Shown here piece after piece: positions 6,311 to 15,192 of a stretch of DNA of 34,484 nt. Under the pieces are notes generated by a model that saw nothing but the letters and a program-made list of their open reading frames with translations, made no database searches and was not told the DNA's origin. Position 1 is the first letter of the stretch, and the number at the start of each line of letters is the position of its first letter. The stretch spans positions 1-34,484 of the forward strand of contig JAITVS010000011.1 in NCBI GenBank assembly GCA_031285685.1, written 5' to 3'. A program made the translations under genes and the position numbers. The DNA comes from Tannerella sp. GTDB taxonomy: Bacteria; Bacteroidota; Bacteroidia; Bacteroidales; Tannerellaceae.

Positions 6311-7126
6311 GTGGTGCGACCGGAGGAAACTACACAAAACAGACAATCACAAGGGCAACTGCAAATTTTGCAGTCGCGGATGGAAGCATTGCGTTTATGT
6401 GTAGTTGTGCCGACTTATAATAATCAGAAAACACTTCCGGATGTATTGAACGATATCCTTCAATACACATCTTCCATCATTGTGGTAAACGATGGCTCGA
6501 CTGATAATACAACTGAAATCCTGAAGGATTTTGCCGGTAAGGTCGAAGTCGTATCCTACTTGCCGAACAAAGGAAAGGGGTATGCATTGAAAAGTGGCTT
6601 TAACTGCGCTGAGGAACTCGGTTATAGAGGCGCTGTAACAATTGATTCCGACGGACAACATTTTGCGTCGGAGATTGAACGCTTTGTCGATTATGCGGAG
6701 CGGTATCCTGAAGCGCTTCTTCTTGGGCAACGAACAACTGAGGGCGATATGCCCGCAAAAAATAGCTTTGCTAATAAATTTTCAAATTTTTGGTTTAGCG
6801 TTCAGACAGCGTACCGGCTTAACGACACACAAAATGGCTTCCGGCTTTATCCGTTGTCGGCGATGAAAGGTCTGCGTTCCGTATCTTCGCGTTACGAAGC
6901 AGAACTTGAGATGCTTGTACGTTCGGCATGGAAGGGCATTGAAATTGTTCCTGTTCCGACACGCGTCTATTATCCGCCCGAAGGTGAGCGTGTGACACAT
7001 TTCCGTCCGGGCAGGGATTTCTTCCGTATCAGCGTATTGAATACACTGTTCACTTTATTAGCGATCATTTACGGCTATCCGTCTATGTTTCTCCGTCGTT
7101 TATTTGCCAAAAAGAAAAAATCATGA
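6311..7126 (+). CDS. Family 2 glycosyltransferase
   Basis: Cytoplasmic GT-A enzyme resembling dolichyl-phosphate mannose synthases. Visible motifs are VVPTYNNQKTL, VVNDGSTDNT, KGKGYALKSGF and the DSDGQH metal/nucleotide-sugar motif, followed by DTQNGFRLYP and a C-terminal hydrophobic segment (FTLLAIIYGYPSMF) and a basic tail KKKK that may hold it at the inner membrane. A GT2 enzyme recurs in aryl polyene/flexirubin clusters and may glycosylate the polyene lipid. The frame opens with GTG at 6311, close to the dehydratase stop. An ATG at 6380 gives the more family-like start MEALRLCVVVPTYN, so the first 23 residues are uncertain. Its stop overlaps the next start (ATGA). Confidence 0.85.
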   Translation: MVRPEETTQNRQSQGQLQILQSRMEALRLCVVVPTYNNQKTLPDVLNDILQYTSSIIVVNDGSTDNTTEILKDFAGKVEVVSYLPNKGKGYALKSGFNCAEELGYRGAVTIDSDGQHFASEIERFVDYAERYPEALLLGQRTTEGDMPAKNSFANKFSNFWFSVQTAYRLNDTQNGFRLYPLSAMKGLRSVSSRYEAELEMLVRSAWKGIEIVPVPTRVYYPPEGERVTHFRPGRDFFRISVLNTLFTLLAIIYGYPSMFLRRLFAKKKKS

Positions 7127-10100
7127 CAAAGTTTTTTCTTTCGGTATATGATTTTTTTTCGCAGCGTAGAGGGTTACTATTCACGCTTTTGTCGCTGTTT
7201 GTTGTTTTATTGGCATTGTCCGCCTATCATATTCGTTTTAAGGAAGATATTTCACGTTTTCTCCCTGAAAATAAAGAGAATGAACGCATCAATAACGCTT
7301 ATCAATACGTTGCATCTTCCAATACGATCACGGTCTATTGTAACTTCAAAATACCGGAAACAGGAGATTTCGATATGCAATCGACCGGTGAACGGGATTC
7401 CGTGTCCGGTGGCCAAGCGATTATGCCAACTGAACCCTCAAGAGATGCGATAGACGCTCAAACTGCCGCAATCGATGCCTTGGCCGAACGCTTACAGTCA
7501 CGGATGGATGCGTCGTATATAAAAAGTATATTTTATAGTATCAACCCAACAGAGATGTTGACGATATCTTCGTTTGTCATTGATAATATGCCGTATTTTC
7601 TGGGTGAAGACGATTACGGCCGAATGGACACACTGCTTTCGCGTGAAGCTATAGCCCGTCAGTTGCTAATCGATAAAAACGTACTGACCTCTTCGGCAGG
7701 AATGATTGTACGGAATAATTTCCTGTATGATCCCCTGCAAATGACGGGCGGTTTGATGCGCAAGTTGCAGAGTTTCAGGGTGGGCGACCAGTTTCAGTTA
7801 TACGATGACCATCTGTTCAATGGGGAAAATCAGGCTGTTATGTTTATAGATTGCGCCATTCCCGCGAGTGAAACAGGAGCGAATGCGATATTCCTGGATT
7901 CTCTGAATTCGTTTATTACCGAAACTGAAAAAGAATTCGCTAACATCACATTTGATAGCTTCGGGGCGTCGGAGATTGGGCTTACGAATGCCCGTCAGAT
8001 ACAGAAAGATACGATGTTTTCTATGACGCTTGCCGTAATAATCATGTTTGCCTTGCTTATCTATTCGTTTCGTAGCGGACGCAAAATTCTGTTGATATTT
8101 ACATCGGTTCTTTTCGGAGGACTGTTTGCACTCGCCATGTTGAATATTATCAGCGGAGATGTGTCGATTATAGCGGTCGGCATAAGCTCCATTATGTTCG
8201 GTATAGCGATCAACTACCCGCTTCATTTTATGCAGCATTACAACCATGTACCGGATTCGCGGATCGTAATTAAAGATATAATCGAGCCGTTGACAATTGG
8301 CAATATAACAACTGTAGGTGCGTTTATGAGCCTTGTTTTTATTGGTTCTGATGCAATGCGCGACCTTGGCTTGTTTGCATCGCTTTTGCTTATCGGAACA
8401 ATCCTTTTCGTTCTCTTTTTTCTGCCGCACTTCCTGGCTTCACGCGGGAAAAAGCAACCGGAAAATATTTCCGTAGAGGATAAATCCTTGTTAGGTAGAT
8501 TTATCGCCCGTCCTTTCGAGAAAAACCGTTGGTTGGTACTTTCCGTTATTTTGCTGACAATATTTTTTAGTTTTTTCAGTGGCAATTCGGGTTTTGAAAC
8601 GAATATGCAGAAAATCAACTACATGACGGCATCACAAAAAAAATCTTTTGAAAAGATGATGGGTTTGCTGAATAAAAATCAGCATGTGATGTATTATGTC
8701 ACTGAAGGCAAAGATCTGGAAGCGGCCTTGGAAGCAAATGAAAGTCAGGTGCATCAATTGCAATCGTTGGTTGACAATGGCGAAATTTACAGAATAGGCG
8801 GTGTGGGCGTCTTTTTTCCGTCGCGCGTTTGTCAGGCAGAACGGATAAAGCGATGGGAAGAATTCTGGAGTACACGCAGTGACAGTGTAATGACCTTCCT
8901 TCAGGAGGAGTCGCGCAAGATTGGTTTCCGGGAGGACGCGTTCCAAACGTTCGAAGAGATGGTCAGCCGAAAATGGGACGTGGTTGATTTGTCTCACTTT
9001 AATCCGATAAGAGAGACACTCGCCAAAAACTATATCATCGAAAAAGGCGATAACGCAGTAGTTGTCAACATGCTTTATACAGATGCATCCAGAGTGCAGG
9101 AATTGGAAGAAAAACTGAATAGCTATGCTTCCTCATCAATCGCATTCGATGCCGGTTCTATCACACGCCGTATGATTTCTTCCTTGTCCGACGATTTCAA
9201 CTATGTGCTTTATGTCTGCGGAATTATTGTTTTCGCATTCCTGATTTTCTCATTAGGCCGTATCGAATTAAGCCTTATCGCATTTTTGCCACTGGCTCTC
9301 AGCTGGATATGGATACTTGGGATGATGAGTATTTTCGATATCCGTTTTAATATTGTAAATATCATTCTGGCGACATTTATATTCGGTCAGGGAGACGATT
9401 ACACGATATTTATGACCGAAGGATTGATGTATGAATATACATACCGCCGTAAGATGCTGGCTTCCTATAAAAAAAGTATTGCGTTGTCGGCATTGATTAT
9501 GTTTATCGGAATGGGCATGTTGATATTCGCGAAACATCCTGCGCTGCGTTCGCTTGCTGAAGTCACGATTGTGGGAATGCTTTCGGTAGTGATTATGGCG
9601 TATATTTTCCCGTCGCTGCTATTCCACCTGCTGACGATGAAAAAGGGTAAAAAACGTCTGATGCCCGTGACATTGAAAAATCTGTTATGCACGATTTATT
9701 CATTTTCATTTTTCCTGATAATGAGCACGATCATAACGATTGCCGGATGGATGATGTTTACATTCGGGCGGACAACGGAAGAGAAGAAGCGCAAATACCA
9801 TAGACTATTACACCGGATCGCCCATTTTGTCATTTATCGTATTCCGCAGGTGAAAACGACATTTCGGAACTTGTCCGGAGAAACGTTTGATAAACCGGCT
9901 GTTATCATCTGCAACCATCAGGCGCACCTCGATCTGATGTGCATTATGATGCTGACACCGAAATTGATCATCCTGACAAACGATTGGGTATGGAATTCCC
10001 CGTTTTATGGAAGATTGATAAAATATGCCGATTTCTATCCTGTTTCCAACGGAATAGAAAACGCGATAGACCAGTTGCAGGATGCGATTAATCGAGGTTA

Positions 10101-10695
10101 TTCGATTGTTATATTTCCTGAAGGAACACGTTCGTCTGACTGTTCAATCAGACGTTTTCATCGCGGTGCGTTTTATTTAGCCGAACAATTGAAATTAGAT
10201 ATCATTCCTGTGATGATACATGGAGTAGGGCATGTGCTACCAAAGGAAGAGTTCATGCTTCGCAAAGGCCAAATCCACATTCAGGTAATGCCGAGAATAA
10301 CCCCCGATGACGAACGTTTTCATAAGGATTATTCTCCACGCTCAATCGATGTACGCCATTACTATCAGGCCGAATACAAAAAACTGAGCAAAGAGGTTGA
10401 AACTCCTGATTATTATGCCGACTTAGTTCTTAAAAACTACATATACAAAGGCCCTGCCATCGAACGTGCCGTCCGCCGAAATTTGAAAAAACACAATAAC
10501 TACACCGTTGAAATTGCCGCCATGCCCGACGAAGGTGAAGTAACCATCCAAAACACCGGCTATGGCGAATATGCCTTACTACTGTCCTTAGTAAAGAAAA
10601 AACTCCGGATAACCGTCGTCGAACCAAACTCCGACACCCGTGCCCTCGCCGAAAATTGCGCTTCAGTTCAAGGGAATTTGAGGTATGAAGTTTAA
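7123..10695 (+). CDS. MMPL transporter / lysophospholipid acyltransferase / partial SAM methyltransferase fusion
   Basis: A 1190-residue trifunctional protein typical of Bacteroidetes flexirubin/aryl polyene clusters. Residues 1-880 are an RND/MMPL-type exporter: a first membrane helix, a large periplasmic domain after FKEDISRFLPENKENER, a membrane block near 300-440, a second periplasmic domain and a second block near 690-870. Residues about 900-1090 are a PlsC-type acyltransferase with NHQAHLD (H932 and D937) and FPEGTRS (998-1004). The rest begins as a class I methyltransferase, with NTGYGEYALLLSL as the SAM-binding loop and VVEPNSD as the acidic strand, but stops at NLRYEV before a catalytic half. 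It probably acylates and flips the polyene lipid. From about 10440 the coding strand becomes markedly C-rich, unlike the rest of the gene. Confidence 0.88.
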   Translation: MTKFFLSVYDFFSQRRGLLFTLLSLFVVLLALSAYHIRFKEDISRFLPENKENERINNAYQYVASSNTITVYCNFKIPETGDFDMQSTGERDSVSGGQAIMPTEPSRDAIDAQTAAIDALAERLQSRMDASYIKSIFYSINPTEMLTISSFVIDNMPYFLGEDDYGRMDTLLSREAIARQLLIDKNVLTSSAGMIVRNNFLYDPLQMTGGLMRKLQSFRVGDQFQLYDDHLFNGENQAVMFIDCAIPASETGANAIFLDSLNSFITETEKEFANITFDSFGASEIGLTNARQIQKDTMFSMTLAVIIMFALLIYSFRSGRKILLIFTSVLFGGLFALAMLNIISGDVSIIAVGISSIMFGIAINYPLHFMQHYNHVPDSRIVIKDIIEPLTIGNITTVGAFMSLVFIGSDAMRDLGLFASLLLIGTILFVLFFLPHFLASRGKKQPENISVEDKSLLGRFIARPFEKNRWLVLSVILLTIFFSFFSGNSGFETNMQKINYMTASQKKSFEKMMGLLNKNQHVMYYVTEGKDLEAALEANESQVHQLQSLVDNGEIYRIGGVGVFFPSRVCQAERIKRWEEFWSTRSDSVMTFLQEESRKIGFREDAFQTFEEMVSRKWDVVDLSHFNPIRETLAKNYIIEKGDNAVVVNMLYTDASRVQELEEKLNSYASSSIAFDAGSITRRMISSLSDDFNYVLYVCGIIVFAFLIFSLGRIELSLIAFLPLALSWIWILGMMSIFDIRFNIVNIILATFIFGQGDDYTIFMTEGLMYEYTYRRKMLASYKKSIALSALIMFIGMGMLIFAKHPALRSLAEVTIVGMLSVVIMAYIFPSLLFHLLTMKKGKKRLMPVTLKNLLCTIYSFSFFLIMSTIITIAGWMMFTFGRTTEEKKRKYHRLLHRIAHFVIYRIPQVKTTFRNLSGETFDKPAVIICNHQAHLDLMCIMMLTPKLIILTNDWVWNSPFYGRLIKYADFYPVSNGIENAIDQLQDAINRGYSIVIFPEGTRSSDCSIRRFHRGAFYLAEQLKLDIIPVMIHGVGHVLPKEEFMLRKGQIHIQVMPRITPDDERFHKDYSPRSIDVRHYYQAEYKKLSKEVETPDYYADLVLKNYIYKGPAIERAVRRNLKKHNNYTVEIAAMPDEGEVTIQNTGYGEYALLLSLVKKKLRITVVEPNSDTRALAENCASVQGNLRYEV

Positions 10696-10853
10696 TGTGA
10701 ATTACTTTTCGTGTATTTTATGGAATAGAGAGGTGAAAATCGTCTTTATAGTAGTTCGTGATTGATTATTACGATTTTGAAATAGGAATCGTATAGCGAG
10801 CGGGAATTATTTATAAATGTTGTCATTAAATTCGACAAGGGAGAGGATCTTTT

Positions 10854-11453
10854 ATGAGTTATTTTAAATTGGTGTTTTTGGGACTTGGGTTGTTGATGTT
10901 CAGTGGTTATCAGGCTTTAGTCGATGGGCTTGCGGTTGCGAATCAGGATGCGTTGCCTGATGATAAATCTCAGATACATGAATTGGTGAGAGATGTTTAT
11001 GAATGGATTGAAAATCAGTCTGTAGGGCTTGATTTTGATCCGGTTACAGATTCGGATGGGCGGTGTTATGTCGGGGTGGATATGGAAAAGCTTTATAAAC
11101 GGCTGGAAGAACTCCGGCAATCCGGTTTTTTTGCAGAAGGGTTTCTGGATAACTATCGTCAGATTACGTTGGACATTGATGAACGCTTAAAAAGTAAGGA
11201 GATAGAATGGCTTGTCGGCGATCTTCCTCCGTACGGGAACGATGTGAGTCCATGGTGTAATTGTCAGGATTCGCCGGATGATTATTGGCAAATTCTTACA
11301 ATTCAGGATCTCCGTATTGAAAATAATCTTGCGACATTCTCGTGGACATGGGGTGATGGTTTTGAATATAAAATGAAAGCGATCAAAGAAAATAATGAAT
11401 GGAAAATATACTACATGGAAGGTTTCGATATAGACGCGTTTTTCCATGAATAA
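10854..11453 (+). CDS. Exported protein of unknown function
   Basis: Not recognised with confidence. A 199-residue protein with an N-terminal hydrophobic segment (LVFLGLGLLMFSGY) that reads as a signal peptide. The mature part begins helical (IHELVRDVYEWIENQ), has a central Asp/Pro-rich stretch including NDVSPWCNCQD, and ends in beta strands LATFSWTWGDGFEYKMK and EWKIYYMEGFD. This layout resembles the NTF2-like DUF3828 proteins of Bacteroidetes, though that is a pattern-level guess. It stands alone, with 158 bases before it and 176 after it. The coding strand is G/T-rich like the SNF2 gene that follows. No link to the pigment operon is evident. Confidence 0.65.
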   Translation: MSYFKLVFLGLGLLMFSGYQALVDGLAVANQDALPDDKSQIHELVRDVYEWIENQSVGLDFDPVTDSDGRCYVGVDMEKLYKRLEELRQSGFFAEGFLDNYRQITLDIDERLKSKEIEWLVGDLPPYGNDVSPWCNCQDSPDDYWQILTIQDLRIENNLATFSWTWGDGFEYKMKAIKENNEWKIYYMEGFDIDAFFHE

Positions 11454-11545
11454 ACAGGCTGGGGTCTTGGCGTATTTATTCCGATACTACGAACATAAAT
11501 AATATGATTTTCGGTTGTTCTCATTAATAATTTGAGACAGTGTTT

Positions 11546-11553
11546 TATCTTTG
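11546..11553 (+). promoter_or_regulatory. Candidate -7 box upstream of the SNF2 gene
   Basis: TATCTTTG matches the TAnnTTTG -7 consensus and lies 77 bases before the helicase ATG. A TTTG at 11531-11534 is only 11 bases upstream, too close for the usual -33 spacing, so the -33 box is not assigned. Confidence 0.4.
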
Positions 11554-11629
11554 CCGTAGAATAGCGCTTGTCTTTTTCATGGGACGAGTTTGGATTCTTT
11601 ATGAGTAAATAAGTGAAAAATCAAAATAC

Positions 11630-14600
11630 ATGGCAATATCATTTGGCAATACATGGTGGGGAAAACAGTGGCTGGGAGCATTGGATCGGATTGACTTTTC
11701 GAATCGTCTTCCGCGCGGAAAATCATACGCGAATAAGGGGGCGGTGACGTCTATCAAAATCAAAGGAAATCAGGTAGAAGCAAAGGTGCAAGGTACTCGG
11801 AAAACGCCTTATAAGGTAAATATTGTTGTGCCGCCTTACTATGAGGAGCAGATTGCGGTGTTCATGAAGGAGGTGAAAGATAATCCGTTGGTATTGGCGA
11901 AGTTGCTGAATCGGGAATTGCCGCAGGAATTGATGGAAATTGCGGAGAAAAACGGAATCAAGATTTTTCCGTCGAGTTGGCAGGATATCAAACTGAATTG
12001 CTCGTGTCCGGATTGGGCCGTGCCCTGTAAGCATCTTGCTGCGGTTATCTATATCATTGCGAATGAGATTGATAAAAATCCGTTTCTGGTGTTCAAACTG
12101 CACGGATTTGATATTTTGGAGCAGTTGAAAGATGTGGAGCAGCATTTTCGGGCAGAGGAAAAACAGCCGATTTTGAATTTTTCAAAAATAGCAGTTCCGG
12201 TTCGGAAGAAAGCGAAGGCTTTTGTGGCAGATGAAGAGGTGATGAATAGTCTTGATTTTTCCGCAATTCCGGATTTGTCGCAGCAGATTGTCTCGTTATT
12301 TCCAGCGAAGGCGCTTTTCTTTAACGGTGATTTCCATAAATTGCTTTCAACCTATTATCGGACGAAAAAGAAAGAATTCGCAAAGCTGGAGGAAAAAGAT
12401 TCGTTTGATATTTCATCTTTTAAAGACATTTGGAACAGCAAGATATCTGTTATCTTCAATGCCGGCGGATATGCTTTTGTCCAATATGCGTATACCGAAA
12501 GCGGGTCCCGAAATATTACACTCGCGGAACTCTGCCGAGTATTGCGTAAGACTTCATCTAAGCATATTCATAACTATTCCTCAGATTTTGTGGCGCTCTA
12601 TTATGTATTTCATTTTTGTATGCGGCTGTTGAAACAGGGAGCTGTTTTGCCGCAGTTGGTCGAAAATACGGATGGTAGTTTGCGGATCCGTTGGTCGCCT
12701 GCATTGATGGATAAGGAGGTGAAGGCTATTTTTGATTTGTTGATGAAAATAGTTCCGGCGAATTTTTGTCTGTTGAGTGTGATCGGGAGGACCGGAAACA
12801 TTATGTACAAGTCGCTTCCTGACGACGAAAATTTGAAGACGCTCTGCTCTTTTTTTCTTGATTATTATTTTAAATCGGACGAGTTGCCGAAATCCAACCT
12901 TGGAAACATAAGCGCGGTTTCACATAATGAAAAAGTTGCAAGTCTTTTCTTTTTGCCGCAAACGCAGTTTTTTAGTGATTTTACAGAGAAAGAGATTCCA
13001 AATTCCATACAAGTCTGGCTGAATCGTTTTAACATTGCACGAAAGGTAGTTGCTCCTATTTTGGCGATTGATGAATGCTATGATTTATGGGATAATACCA
13101 CATTCAACTGTCGTGTGCTGGTTGAAGATCAAAACAAATCTTTTGAGGCGCCTGTGGAGTTGATGCATTTTTTGTCAGACAGTTCACAGTCGGAAAATCA
13201 GTTTGAACTACTCAAAGATCTGACAATGCTTACGGAATATATGCCGGAGTTAGAGGAGATTATAAAATCAAGAGGAAATACAATTGTTAGTTTTGATAAT
13301 CATACAGTGGCCGATGTTTTGCAAAAAACATTGCCGGTATTGTCGCTTTTTGGAATTAAAATATTGTTGCCCAAATCATTGCAGCAAATTTTGAAGCCGC
13401 AGGTTTCCCTGTTTGTGAAAAGCAACAAACTCCGGTCGTTTTTGTCGCTCGATGAATTGCTCGATTTTGATTGGCGTGTGGCTTTAGGTGAGCATTTGAT
13501 AACAGAAGAAGAGTTTCGCAAATTGGCGCAAAACGCCGGTAAGTTGGTGCGTATAAAAGATGGTTATGCGCTGATGACTGAAGATGAAATCAAGAAAGTG
13601 ATAAAGGCCTTGTCATCATCCCGTGATATTAACTCCCTGAAACTCTTGCAATCGGCATTAAGCGGCGAATACAACGGCGCTAAAATTGAAGTTGACGCAG
13701 ACGTGCAGAAAGAAATCGATAAATTGCTGAAAGTGGAAGATGTTCCGGTGCCGAAAAATCTGCATGCTGAACTTCGCCCATATCAATTGCGCGGATATAG
13801 TTGGATGTATAAAAACGCCCGTCTGGGTTTCGGCTCTTTGCTGGCCGACGACATGGGGTTAGGGAAGACGCTTCAGGTAATTACTACTTTGTTGAAATTT
13901 AAACACGATGGATATCTGAAAGATAAGCCTGCATTGGTAATTGTGCCGACGACGTTGTTGAGTAACTGGGAAAAAGAGATACAACGTTTCGCACCGGATT
14001 TGAATGTTTTTATCTATTATGGCCCGAATCGCAAATTTGATGCGAAAGTGATTAGAAAGCAGGATGTTGTCGTTACTTCGTATGGGATGGCGCGTAGCGA
14101 TGTGGATTTGTTAAAAAAACAGGAATGGTATACGGTCGTTATTGATGAAGCGCAAAATATAAAAAATAACGAAACGGCTCAAACGAAGGCGATTAAGCAG
14201 ATAAAGGCAAAAGTGCGGATTGCTATGAGCGGAACACCGGTTGAAAATCGTTTGTCGGAATATTGGAGCATTTTTGATTTTTCCAATGCCGGATATCTGG
14301 GAAATCTGACGTTTTTTACCGAATATTTTGCTAAGCCGATTGAGTTGAACAAAGACAGGAAGAAGCTTGACAGTTTTAAGAAGGTAACACAGCCCTTCCT
14401 TTTGCGACGTGAAAAGACAGACAAAAAGGTCATCAGCGATTTACCTGATAAGATTGAAAATAACCGGTATTGCGCTTTATCGCCGGAGCAAATATCGCTG
14501 TATAATCAGACAGTAGAGAAAAATCTTGTACGTGTAGAGGAAGCCGATGGGCTGGAGCGTCAGGGGCTTATGTTGAAATTGTTGAGCGCTTTGAAACAAA

Positions 14601-15181
14601 TTTGTAATCATCCGTCACAATATTTGAAAAAGGACGATTTTACAGCTTCTCTTTCCGGAAAAACGGAGATGCTGTTGCAATTGCTTGATAATATTTACGA
14701 ATCCGGAGAAAAGGTGCTGATTTTTTCACAGTATGCTGAAATGGGTTCCATGCTGACAAATATTATCTATGAGCATTACAATAAGAAGGCATTGTTTCTG
14801 CATGGCGGATGTCAACGCAAGGAGCGTGACCAAATGGTGGAAGATTTCCAAAGTCGACCTGATGCCGATACATTTATACTTAGTCTAAAGGCTGGCGGAA
14901 CAGGATTAAACCTGACGGCCGCTGCCAACGTTATCCATTTTGATCTTTGGTGGAATCCGGCCGTTGAAGCGCAGGCGACGGACCGCGCTTTCCGTATCGG
15001 ACAAAAGAATAATGTGATGGTTTATCGCTTTATCATGAAAAATACGTTGGAAGAAAAAATAGACGCCATGATGCAAACCAAGAAAGAACTTGCCAGTCTG
15101 ACCGTTGCGACCGGTGAATCGTGGATTGGAAATATGAGCGATAAAGATTTGAAAGATTTGATTTCGTTGACAAATGAATGA
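11630..15181 (+). CDS. SNF2-family DEAD/DEAH-box helicase with SWIM zinc finger
   Basis: A 1183-residue Swi2/Snf2 ATPase that probably translocates on double-stranded DNA to remodel bound protein, with roles in repair or transcription as in RapA-like enzymes. The N-terminus FGNTWWGKQWL is typical of bacterial SWIM proteins. The SWIM finger CSCPDWAVPCKH spans about residues 124-136 (CxC...CxH). The helicase core starts near 705 with ELRPYQLRGYSWM; Walker A is DDMGLGKT near 740; DEAQ is near 837; SGTPVENRL and FLLRREK follow. The C-terminal RecA domain has LSLKAGGTGLNL and RAFRIGQ near 1120. All catalytic motifs are present. It converges with the ABC transporter gene, leaving an 11-base gap. 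No restriction or defence partner is adjacent, so it is probably a housekeeping protein. Confidence 0.9.
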   Translation: MAISFGNTWWGKQWLGALDRIDFSNRLPRGKSYANKGAVTSIKIKGNQVEAKVQGTRKTPYKVNIVVPPYYEEQIAVFMKEVKDNPLVLAKLLNRELPQELMEIAEKNGIKIFPSSWQDIKLNCSCPDWAVPCKHLAAVIYIIANEIDKNPFLVFKLHGFDILEQLKDVEQHFRAEEKQPILNFSKIAVPVRKKAKAFVADEEVMNSLDFSAIPDLSQQIVSLFPAKALFFNGDFHKLLSTYYRTKKKEFAKLEEKDSFDISSFKDIWNSKISVIFNAGGYAFVQYAYTESGSRNITLAELCRVLRKTSSKHIHNYSSDFVALYYVFHFCMRLLKQGAVLPQLVENTDGSLRIRWSPALMDKEVKAIFDLLMKIVPANFCLLSVIGRTGNIMYKSLPDDENLKTLCSFFLDYYFKSDELPKSNLGNISAVSHNEKVASLFFLPQTQFFSDFTEKEIPNSIQVWLNRFNIARKVVAPILAIDECYDLWDNTTFNCRVLVEDQNKSFEAPVELMHFLSDSSQSENQFELLKDLTMLTEYMPELEEIIKSRGNTIVSFDNHTVADVLQKTLPVLSLFGIKILLPKSLQQILKPQVSLFVKSNKLRSFLSLDELLDFDWRVALGEHLITEEEFRKLAQNAGKLVRIKDGYALMTEDEIKKVIKALSSSRDINSLKLLQSALSGEYNGAKIEVDADVQKEIDKLLKVEDVPVPKNLHAELRPYQLRGYSWMYKNARLGFGSLLADDMGLGKTLQVITTLLKFKHDGYLKDKPALVIVPTTLLSNWEKEIQRFAPDLNVFIYYGPNRKFDAKVIRKQDVVVTSYGMARSDVDLLKKQEWYTVVIDEAQNIKNNETAQTKAIKQIKAKVRIAMSGTPVENRLSEYWSIFDFSNAGYLGNLTFFTEYFAKPIELNKDRKKLDSFKKVTQPFLLRREKTDKKVISDLPDKIENNRYCALSPEQISLYNQTVEKNLVRVEEADGLERQGLMLKLLSALKQICNHPSQYLKKDDFTASLSGKTEMLLQLLDNIYESGEKVLIFSQYAEMGSMLTNIIYEHYNKKALFLHGGCQRKERDQMVEDFQSRPDADTFILSLKAGGTGLNLTAAANVIHFDLWWNPAVEAQATDRAFRIGQKNNVMVYRFIMKNTLEEKIDAMMQTKKELASLTVATGESWIGNMSDKDLKDLISLTNE

Positions 15182-15192
15182 TGAATGCTGAT

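Noticed and set aside
7798..8430. A 210-residue open frame on the minus strand inside the MMPL gene
   Set aside because: Lys/Arg/His-rich antisense shadow of a strongly supported coding region.
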